Source: Spirosoma terrae (GTDB lineage: Bacteria > Bacteroidota > Bacteroidia > Cytophagales > Spirosomataceae). Taken from it: a stretch of 64,000 nt of DNA. The notes beneath the pieces were generated by a model. It was given only the letters and a program-made list of their open reading frames with translations, was not told the DNA's origin and did not search any database. Where the stretch lies: contig NZ_JAAFZH010000021.1 of the NCBI RefSeq assembly GCF_010435915.1, positions 1-64,000 on the forward strand, read 5' to 3'. The translations under genes were made by a program, and so were the position numbers. This document shows positions 42,101 through 50,800 of this stretch, one piece after another (within the stretch, counting starts at the first letter, position 1; each line of letters begins with the position of its first letter).

Positions 42101-44992
42101 TTAAAAAGAATACGTTAGAGAAGCCCAGAAGCTTCTGGGGAGAATAATCCGGCCAATCTGTAAGGAGCCGGTTTCGAAATTACCATTCTGCAGAAACTGG
42201 TCGCCCCGAACATTGCCTTCCGTCAGGCCACGGCTGTTAAGCAGATTATCGCCCCAAATACGAAGCCCAATGGCTTTCGTGGCCCGGTAATCGATACCTA
42301 CCGAGAGTTCATCGTAGCTACCCAACTGGTAGACGTTACTAGGCGAACTCCACCGCTTGCCAATATGCCGCAGACTGGCGAAGAAATCCATCTTTTTATA
42401 CGTGTATGTTCCCGAAAGTTCAAGCAGGGCATCGGGAATCCGTTCAGCTTTATTGCCCGACCAAACGAAAGGTTTACCCGCCAGATCGGCCCGGGCGGTC
42501 GATGGAGCCGTGACTTCGTAGCTGGTGTATTTACTATTCTGGAAGGTTGCCACAAACCGGAAGTTCAAATTAGGTTTGGGGGTATAGCTCGCTTCGATTT
42601 CAGCACTTATATTCCGGCTCGACGCAAACGTAGGTATTGTGATGAATGATCCTTTCGTATCAGGAATCAGCATGCTGGATGAAATATTGCTCAGACTAGC
42701 ATAGACTAACGAACTGAACAATGAGAATTTAGCCGTATTGACTTTATATCCCGCTTCAGCCATGAAAACACCCCGATCCCGAACGGTCGACGGGTCAAAA
42801 TTAAAGTTTGCATAATCGCCAATGGTAAGCGCACTGTAGGTACGGGTTGCCCGGCTAAACAGCGCATGTTGCTCATTGATCTTGTAGTTTAGCCCCAGCG
42901 ACATGGTTCCGTAGGTGTTGCTTTCGTCGAAAGGGGTATAGTTTGTATAGGGTGCTACGTTTTGCAAACGCTGTCCTTTGATATGAAATCGGTCCAGACG
43001 TAATCCCAGGTCGACGGTCCATCTATCCCAGTTAATTTCGTCCGACGCCCAGGCCGATGTAGTTGTGGTTATCCCTTTCCGGTAGCCCGATATGTTTACG
43101 TTGCTAAAACCATTTCCCTGGTTGGTATTGACCAGCACCACCCGTGGCTTATCCTTAATTTCGGTGTTGAAAGCTGCTCCAATCGTCAACATATCGATGT
43201 CGTACGTATGAATGCCTGCCCCAAACGATAGCGAGTGATTTTTAACCTGCTTGGCGATGTCCAGGTTATCCGAAAATTGCTTGTCGGCGTTTGTTGTAGC
43301 CGAGAGCGATTGACCGGTATAATAACCGGTTGGCTTGTTTAGTTGCTGGCCATCCTGGTAATAATAGTTAACATCGCTTCGGTAGGCCGATGCGGCTATT
43401 ACGAGCGTCCCATTGAAACTACCATTCGTTTGCTGATACCGCAGATTGTTCTTGATAACCCATTCGTTACGGGTTGTATGCTTGAATTCGACCCCGCCCG
43501 CCAGCAATTTGGTGTGAAACCCATCCGATAGATCATAGTTATAGGTATTGCCGTTAGGAGCTTTTACGCTCACCTGGGTATCGCGGGTAGCCAGGGTCTG
43601 AGTCAATAAATCAAAGAAAGGCAACGCTTCTCCCAGCCCCGAACCATTGTAGCTATAATAGGCAGGCACCAGCCAGGAGGTTTTGTCGTTCAAGTATTTG
43701 CCGTATACCCGAATGTAGCTATTGGGTGTAAACTGATACGTAAGATTGGCTTTCAACTGACCACCCTCATTGGCCCGATACGAGGGTGGACGAATGCCAT
43801 CATCGGCCCGATAAAATCCGCCTACATTGAATTTCACCTTAGGTGCCAGCGGTCCGCCTACGTTAAAGTCCAGCCGGGTAGCATTTTGCGACAGACCACG
43901 CGTTAACTTTACTTTACCCGATAACTGATCTGTACCCGTATTGGAGATAACGTTAATCAGGGCACCAGGCGTGTTGGCCAGCAAAATAGCCGCATGGCCA
44001 CCCCGAACCGCTTCGACCGTCTTGACAGTCAGGTCTACTTTATAGTACTGATCGGCCGATGGAATACTACTGAAACCCGTTGGCAACACCGGTAATCCAT
44101 CTTCCATAACGCCCATAAATACATATCCACCACCCGGAAGACCACGTACCCGTACGCTACCCGGGCCATCGCCCCCGCTCGCTTCCGGCGAAAGGCCCGG
44201 AATAGCTTTGAGCATGTCAGTACTGTTGAGCGGTGGCCGTTGACTGAGTTGTTTAGCGTTGATGGTTGATACCGCTACGCTGGACTCAATTTTCTTCTTT
44301 GGAGAACCACTGGAAGTTACAATCACCTGTTCAAGCTGCAGGTTATCTTCCTGCATAACCAATGTCAGTTGTACATCGTTAGCGCCTACGGCCACCTCTT
44401 TTCGAAGCGTAATGAATCCAATACTACTTACCGTTAACGTATAAACACCTTCCGGAATATTGGCGAATGTAAACGTACCGCTCTGGTTCGTTACCTGACC
44501 CATGTTCTGATAGCCCAGCAGCACGGTAGCCCCGATCAAGGCTTCTCCTTTGGCATCAACTACCCGTCCCGACACTTTATAGGTTGCTTTGGGGGCTTCT
44601 TTTTTTTCGTCAGCGGGGGCTGGAGCAGGCTTCAGTGAGGGGGTAATAATGATGAGTTTTCCCGAAACCCGATAGCTTAGGTCCAAGGGGGTTAGTACGT
44701 CGTTCAGGACTTTTTCCAATGGCTGCTGTTCCGCATGAACACTCACTTTTCGGTCCGACTGAATAAGTTTAGCACTGAAGACAAAGCGAGCCGTCACTTG
44801 TTTTTCGAGCAGAGGCAACAAGGTTTCAACGGTATATTTCTGTGAATGGAACGTAACCCGTTGCTGCAATACGTCCTGTGCTCTACCATCAGTAGCATAG
44901 GAGCCGCTCACAAACGCAGCAAGAATAAAAAGTTGAGTGAGCGTAAGACGCATAAGGGTAAAGACTATTTGTATATATAGCCGATTTTTCAT
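42101..44992 (-). CDS. TonB-dependent receptor with STN and carboxypeptidase-regulatory domains
   Basis: 963 residues. Signal peptide about 1-37. An STN signalling domain follows (about 50-115: FVFSAKLIQSDRKVSVHAEQ, ending GKLIIITP), then a CarboxypepD_reg domain (about 138-225, YKVSGRVVDAKGEALIGATV), the plug (about 235-360, including IKAIPGLSPEASGGDGPGSVRVRG) and a 22-strand barrel ending PRSFWASLTYSF. The STN domain contacts FecR in the periplasm to report transport. The substrate is unknown. No porin-like SusD partner, so this is the FecA/siderophore-type class, not the SusC class. Confidence 0.94.
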   Translation of the reverse strand: MKNRLYIQIVFTLMRLTLTQLFILAAFVSGSYATDGRAQDVLQQRVTFHSQKYTVETLLPLLEKQVTARFVFSAKLIQSDRKVSVHAEQQPLEKVLNDVLTPLDLSYRVSGKLIIITPSLKPAPAPADEKKEAPKATYKVSGRVVDAKGEALIGATVLLGYQNMGQVTNQSGTFTFANIPEGVYTLTVSSIGFITLRKEVAVGANDVQLTLVMQEDNLQLEQVIVTSSGSPKKKIESSVAVSTINAKQLSQRPPLNSTDMLKAIPGLSPEASGGDGPGSVRVRGLPGGGYVFMGVMEDGLPVLPTGFSSIPSADQYYKVDLTVKTVEAVRGGHAAILLANTPGALINVISNTGTDQLSGKVKLTRGLSQNATRLDFNVGGPLAPKVKFNVGGFYRADDGIRPPSYRANEGGQLKANLTYQFTPNSYIRVYGKYLNDKTSWLVPAYYSYNGSGLGEALPFFDLLTQTLATRDTQVSVKAPNGNTYNYDLSDGFHTKLLAGGVEFKHTTRNEWVIKNNLRYQQTNGSFNGTLVIAASAYRSDVNYYYQDGQQLNKPTGYYTGQSLSATTNADKQFSDNLDIAKQVKNHSLSFGAGIHTYDIDMLTIGAAFNTEIKDKPRVVLVNTNQGNGFSNVNISGYRKGITTTTSAWASDEINWDRWTVDLGLRLDRFHIKGQRLQNVAPYTNYTPFDESNTYGTMSLGLNYKINEQHALFSRATRTYSALTIGDYANFNFDPSTVRDRGVFMAEAGYKVNTAKFSLFSSLVYASLSNISSSMLIPDTKGSFITIPTFASSRNISAEIEASYTPKPNLNFRFVATFQNSKYTSYEVTAPSTARADLAGKPFVWSGNKAERIPDALLELSGTYTYKKMDFFASLRHIGKRWSSPSNVYQLGSYDELSVGIDYRATKAIGLRIWGDNLLNSRGLTEGNVRGDQFLQNGNFETGSLQIGRIILPRSFWASLTYSF

Positions 44993-45092
44993 TGTTTTGA
45001 AGGTGTATTAAGGTTAACATTTTGATACAGCAAACCCCGTCATCTTTGTAGAAGATGTTCGAACGATCCGTAAAGAGATGGGGAGAAAATGA

Positions 45093-45123
45093 GGGGCAAC
45101 GGTGCTGGAACCACTGATTCCCC
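45093..45123 (-). promoter_or_regulatory. Hairpin in the gap between FecR and receptor genes
   Basis: GGGG and CCCC pair at the base, with CGGTG/CACTG above. The region is flanked by T5 on the plus strand but by a mixed sequence on the minus strand. It could be an attenuator for the downstream receptor gene. Confidence 0.35.
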
Positions 45124-45180
45124 TTTTTGTTGGGCTAAAGGTAGGTTTAGGCTATTGACATGGGCAACTTGGGTTTGGGG

Positions 45181-46311
45181 TTAATTACATCCTTTACTGT
45201 CGACAATGATCTGCCCATCCAGTATCTCGTATCGGGCACCGATGGCTTCGCAGATAACAGAAAGTTTTTCGTAGAGCGACTGATCGGTAAGGGTCGCTGT
45301 TAGTGGACAATGACTCAGCACATCTTTGTCGAACAGTATATCAACCTGATAAGCTCGTTTCAGATCAGTTAATACGTCGGAGACGGGCGTATTCGTAAAT
45401 TGAAATGGGACAGATTTATCGGCCGATGCCACAATTTCCGGGTTATCGCGGAGGGTTTTCACCAGTCGATCCTGATCGCGTTCAAAGATTACCTTCTGAT
45501 TGGTTGTCACAATCAACCCGTTCAATTCCCGGCTGGCTCCCCGTTGACGAATCTGTTTATCGGTTGTTTCGCTTACGGATACCCGCCCTTCCTTCACCTC
45601 AACGGTTGTTTTAGTCGCTCCGTCAGCCGCCTGGATCAGGAAACTAGTTCCTAATACTTTCGTCATCAGCTCATTGGCATATACAACAAAGGGGCGTTTA
45701 GTATCTTTCGTCACCTCGAAGAAAGCCGTTCCCGATAGGTAGATTTGCCGCCGGTCGGCCGCGAACTGAGCCGGATAGCTGATTCGGGCATCTGGGTTAA
45801 GTATTACCCGACTTCCATCGGCCAGCCGCACGATCTGCTTAACCTTAGTCTGGTTTTTTCGCTCAAGTAGTGTCTGCCCCGCAATACGTTGTTCATACAC
45901 ACTGGCGGGCTTCTGGATCGTCCACAGCCACCAACCTACGCCTAGCAGGAGAATAACGACGGCAGCCCGAATCAGCCAGGTCAAACGACCACCAATCGGA
46001 ATAACCTTTACCTCAGAAGATTCTTCCTGATCTGAGAGGAGGCCAATGGGAGTTTCCTTGCTGACCCTGGCCTTACTAATTAACTTCTGAATTTCGCTAT
46101 GTATTTCGGAGTCGCTCAAACGACTTTCATACCGTTGGTACACACTACGTAACAACGCCTGCGCATGCTGAATATCGAATTCCTGCTGCGGATTCTGCTG
46201 CCCGTATTGATGCCAGAAAGCAACTTCATCAGCTTCCTGATACCGTACCCAGCGTTGGAACCGGGCATCCAGTACAAAGTCTTCGAGACAATAATCAGCG
46301 TATGGATTCAT
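45181..46311 (-). CDS. FecR-family anti-sigma factor
   Basis: 376 residues. Cytosolic N-terminal anti-sigma part (about 1-105), one membrane segment (about 106-128, LIRAAVVILLLGVGWWLW), then the periplasmic FecR domain (about 150-260: KQIVRLADGSRVILNPDARISYP, RQIYLSGTAFFEVTKDTKRPFVVYANEL, VLGTSFLI) and a C-terminal DUF4974-like domain (about 305-370: PFQFTNTPVSDVLTDLKRAY) that docks with the receptor STN domain. It lies 188 bases before the receptor gene and 103 bases after the sigma gene on the same strand, so the three form one trans-envelope switch. Confidence 0.94.
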   Translation of the reverse strand: MNPYADYCLEDFVLDARFQRWVRYQEADEVAFWHQYGQQNPQQEFDIQHAQALLRSVYQRYESRLSDSEIHSEIQKLISKARVSKETPIGLLSDQEESSEVKVIPIGGRLTWLIRAAVVILLLGVGWWLWTIQKPASVYEQRIAGQTLLERKNQTKVKQIVRLADGSRVILNPDARISYPAQFAADRRQIYLSGTAFFEVTKDTKRPFVVYANELMTKVLGTSFLIQAADGATKTTVEVKEGRVSVSETTDKQIRQRGASRELNGLIVTTNQKVIFERDQDRLVKTLRDNPEIVASADKSVPFQFTNTPVSDVLTDLKRAYQVDILFDKDVLSHCPLTATLTDQSLYEKLSVICEAIGARYEILDGQIIVDSKGCN

Positions 46312-46414
46312 GAGAATAAAAGGCGTCTACGTATACATATGCAACCTCTCACCCGGAATAATCAAAAAAAATCAATTATTTTTCAAAATACGGCTAACGA
46401 CTCAGCCAGCGTAG

Positions 46415-46975
46415 TCAAAATCGACTTTTCAACTCCTGAATGGTACGGTAGAGGAGGTTTGCCACAGCCGGTCTGGAAATCGACATGACCTGCGCAATCG
46501 ACTCATTATCGAGATTCTCGTAGAATTTCAGGTAAATAATTTCCTGCTGCCGTTTGGAGAGCGTAGTCAAATGGTGAGTAAGCTGCTGGATTTGGAATGT
46601 GTGCGTCTCGCCGTCAATGATCTGTTGCTCAATAGACAATTCGCCTAAATCATCGCCATCAAAATCGAGTTCTTCGCCCGTTGTAAGCCACTGCTGTTTC
46701 AGGCTCTCTTTATAAATCTTACGCCGAAGCGATTTAAGCAGGTAAAATTTAACAAACTCGGTATCGCCCAGGGTCTCGCGTTTATACCAGAGTTCCATGA
46801 ACAAATCCTGTAGGCAATCTTTTACAAACTCCCGATCTTTTGAAAACTTGACGCCATAATTAAATAAACTCTTATAGAACCGGTGGGCTATCTGACCAAA
46901 TGCGGTTTCATCGCCCCGGCGGAAGGCATTCCATAAATCTGCATCCAGTACGTCGGTTTTATCAGGACCTGCCAT
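46415..46975 (-). CDS. ECF sigma factor (FecI-like, Bacteroidota type)
   Basis: 186 residues: sigma-70 region 2 (about 20-90: FKSLFNYGVKFSKDREFVKDCLQDLFMELWYKR) and region 4 (about 120-180: LTTLSKRQQEIIYLKFYENLDNESIAQVMSISRPAVANLLYRTIQEL). The linker is short and acidic (DFDGDDLGELSIEQQ). It is the first gene of the cluster and probably directs its own cluster's transcription when FecR releases it, but I cannot read its promoter motif from this sequence. Confidence 0.95.
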   Translation of the reverse strand: MAGPDKTDVLDADLWNAFRRGDETAFGQIAHRFYKSLFNYGVKFSKDREFVKDCLQDLFMELWYKRETLGDTEFVKFYLLKSLRRKIYKESLKQQWLTTGEELDFDGDDLGELSIEQQIIDGETHTFQIQQLTHHLTTLSKRQQEIIYLKFYENLDNESIAQVMSISRPAVANLLYRTIQELKSRF

Positions 46976-46990
46976 TACGCTAATAAATCA

Positions 46991-46998
46991 CAAACATA
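46991..46998 (-). promoter_or_regulatory. -7 promoter element of the ECF sigma gene
   Basis: TATGTTTG on the minus strand, 16 bases before the start codon, matches TAnnTTTG exactly. A T-rich stretch lies upstream but no clear TTG at the -33 position. The housekeeping sigma would then start the sigma gene itself. Confidence 0.55.
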
Positions 46999-47850
46999 GC
47001 TACCACGGCTAATAATAATATATTTTTTTCTATCTCTTATCCTAATATAACTAAGGCGTTCTTGTGAATGGTGATTGATATAACCCACTTAGAAGAGCGC
47101 TTCAGAATGAACTCTCCTCATTTTTGGCAAAACCATCTCTATTTGCAGAGTCCAGTAACACTAGAATAATTACCATGAAATACCTCCCTTGTAGTAGCAA
47201 TAGAGTAGACCGCTGTAGTACTATTATAAATCAAAACAGGCACTTACCTATTTATAGGTACATATACTTAACAGCAGGCAGAAAAATCAATAAAAACAGC
47301 ATGCTGTAAATCAATCACGCCAAAATATTTTAATCGATATTTAACTAGTAAATATCATATTTATTCTGGTCTTTATTATTTAAGTATCCTCTCTTTGAGT
47401 TACATATATTTACAAATACCGAACAATAAATAACAATAAAATATTATCATATATAATATAATACAAAAACATTTTATTGAGATATTTCCAGTCAAATATT
47501 TCATATACAGACGTTTGCAAATAACAACAAAGCGCTTACGCCTGACTCTCTCTATACATAACTTAGTTTATACACTATACTAAGCCCAGTAACATAGACA
47601 CTAGTCTACTCTATATGTGTGATATGAAGGAAATTCTATTTATCACTCTACGTAGCCCCTAAAGCATCGCATACCAGAATATTATAAATACTTAAAAACT
47701 AACTCAACCCGGTAGCCTCATACCCAGGTTGTGGACAGATGTTAACCATTCTATTCAATCAGTGATGGAGTGGTGAAGCGCTTTACAATTAATAGCCTAC
47801 ATCGTTTGCTAACGAACCTTATTCCACCCATTATATAATCTACTGACTAC
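46999..47850. other. Long AT-rich intergenic region (about 850 bases)
   Basis: Between the sigma gene (minus) and the giant surface protein (plus). No gene convincingly present; a 61-residue open frame at 47124-47309 has no family signs. It contains many short AT words and TTTATTG/AATAT runs, and a weak inverted repeat (CTTAGT, ACTAAG) near 47572-47584. Such length and composition suggest several regulatory sites for the large gene, but I recognise none. Confidence 0.4.
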
Positions 47851-50800
47851 ATGAATAAACCTCTACCAATCATAGTTAATTACATAAAAATCGGCTGGAT
47901 AAGCTGCTTCCTATTTCTCACCAGCATCACAGCAGGTTGGGCGCAAACTACAGGCATTCAATACGCCGTAAAGCTACTCTCCGACGGACTTACCTATCAG
48001 GTATCGCTATCAAGTACCAATACGTTCACGGGACAGGACCGAATAACAAACACCGGACAGGTTACGATCCTGGCCCCGGCGGGCAGTTTTACAGTTACGT
48101 CGCTCACCTCTGTCAATGGTATCTGGGGTAGTAATGCTCCAGTACGTGCTCCATCACAGAATCCAAGTAAAGATTATTTTATATTTGGATTAACACCAGA
48201 CGGAGCGTCGATACCCTACGTAGCCAATGGAGAAACGATCCTGTTTACCTTTCGGAACGTGGGACCCTGCGCCGGTCCTCTTGAGGTATGGGCAACTGGA
48301 GACCCTTTCTACCCGGCACCTCCTTCACAACCCATCAACGTAGGAAACGACCTAACCGCATTAGGATTTGCCAGGATAGGTTATTCAGGCAATGTCTGGC
48401 GTGGTAACTATGCCGTTGGTTCGGCAAACTGCCTGCTACTACCAGTGGTGGCTATTCTGAGTCCAGCTCCGAACAGCTTAACGAGTCTGACACCCGTAGT
48501 CAGCGGTACGGTTACGGCCAATTCCAGCGTAACGCTAACCGCGCCAGGTGGCCAATCCTGCGTCATTGCCGATGCCGGCACAGGCAACTGGTCATGTAAT
48601 TCGCTGACGCTGACGGCAGGACCCGTTACGTTAACCGCTGTAGCAACCAACAATGTTGGGCCCAGCAACACAGCCACTGTCAGTTTCACCGCTGTCGGAC
48701 CGCCTACGATCAGCATTACGTCGCCCGCCCTTAATGCACAAACCAACCAATCTCCACCCATCAGTGGAACAGCCACGCCAGGGGCCAGCGTAACGGTAAC
48801 CAGCCCTAATGGAAGTTCCTGCGTGACCACAGCCGATGGTAACGGCAACTGGTCTTGTACTGGAATTACCGTTCCAACTGGGCCTGTGACAATAACGGCG
48901 GTTGCCGGTACTATCGGCGGTAAGACGCCAACTACCAGCAATTTTACGGCAAACCCACCGCCTACTATCAGCATTCAAAGTCCAACGCCCGGCACCTCGG
49001 TTGGCAACTCTATAACTGTCAGCGGAATTGCAACTGCTGGTGCCAGCGTAACCTTACTCGGCCCCAATAGCCAATCCTGTACAACAACGGCCAATGCTGG
49101 TACAGGTTCCTGGTCATGCAGTTCCTTTTCGCTCCCGGCTGGTCCCGTTACGTTGACGGCCGTGGCCAGTAATATTGGTGGAACAGCCACTAGCACAGCC
49201 AGCTACACGGTTCTTACTACGTTGGCTTCCTGCGGGCAGGCCTTAAATTTCCTATCTTCGTTTGCAATACCGTTCCGGGTTGTGGATCCAGCATCGATAC
49301 AGGTTACGGCGCAGCCCGCTGCGGGTAAAGTTTACGTCAACAGTGATGGTACAGTACGCTACCAGCCTGCCTCCGCAGCGGCAACTACTGCCACCTTTAC
49401 ATTACAGGCAGCCCAGGTTTCCTCAACGTCGCTGATTACCTCCAGCACAATAAGTTACAGCAATAACTGCGGAACGTTATTAGGCGCGGACTTATGCTCG
49501 GTGATGAATCCTCAAAACCTGACCACAGCGTCTACCACCGATTTTGTTCAAATCAATCAGACAGCACTAAACGGAACCGTATTGATCCGAGCCAAATTAA
49601 ATGGCACGGCACCCAAAGGCGACGTGGCAGGTTTTGTTATTGGAGGTAGTGGCATTATATCCGTATCTGCGTTCCCAACACTCGTCGTCAGAACGTATCT
49701 GGGTGGCGTTTTCAAAGAAAGCTATACGACTAATACGTTGGCTAGTCTACAAGTGCTGTCGGGCTCACGCTACGAAGTTAGTTTCCCAACATCAACATCC
49801 GATTTCGACGAAGTTGAATTCAGAATAACGGCAGCCGTTGGTATACTGGCGACCAGCAATGTCTACTACGGCTTCTCCAGACCCGTTTCTCAGTACAAAT
49901 CGGTCACATTCAACGTAGCCGTTCCGGCAGGCCTTTGCACGGATGTGTTATCCCAGACAACCTGTCCTCAGGCATTTTCTGTGCTGAGTAACGACATAGC
50001 AGTTGGCTCTGGAATACTGGACCCAACTACGGTAACCATTGTGTCGCAGCCTTCGAATGGCAGCGCGACGGCTAACGCCGATGGCACGATCAATTTCCGC
50101 CCAACTAACCCATCTTCTGGCACAGCGGCCATTACGTATCAGGTTTGCACGAAAGAAAACACGGCTGCTACTGCCAACAACACCACAGTCGGTATAACGT
50201 CCAGTGGTTTTTCAAGCCCGGTCTGCGTCGGATGTTCCATTAATAACGTATCGGCGGTTGGCGATGCCGATCTAACCAATAACGCCAGCATTGTTACAAC
50301 GGTTGGGGTAGACGGTTATGGATCTATTCGGGCTAAGCTCAGTCGTATGGCCCCTGCGGGCGATTTTGCTGGTTTTGTTGTGGAAAACACCGATTTACTT
50401 ACCCTGGTCAGCTCATTAACAATAGTTACCTACAAAGGAGGAATACTGCAGGAAGCTAAAGGAACCAGTGCTTTACTGAATGTTATTAACCTCTCAGGAA
50501 ACCGGATTAAGGCTCGTTTTCAGACTACTAAGGAGTTTGACGAAGTAGAAGTACGAGTCGGTTCATTCATCACAGCCGCAGCCACGACCAACGTATTCTA
50601 CGGATTTGCCGAATTTGGTCAGACCTGTTCGCAATATACAGCCACGGTCAGTTTCCCGGCGGGCATGGCTTATCAGTGTCAAGGCGCCTTTATGTTTGGC
50701 AACTGTACAACCTCAACCGTAAGCGGAACATTTATCGTCGGTATTCCTTCGTCAGGAACTCTTACGTTCCCGCTTACGGTCAACCTGCTTGGCACAACAA

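Noticed and set aside
47124..47309. 61-codon open frame in the AT-rich gap
   Set aside because: Starts with TTG, has no recognisable sequence and ordinary AT-rich composition.
48408..48974. Minus-strand open frame of 188 codons
   Set aside because: Antisense to repeats of the giant protein; its own 'repeats' mirror the Ig-like units.
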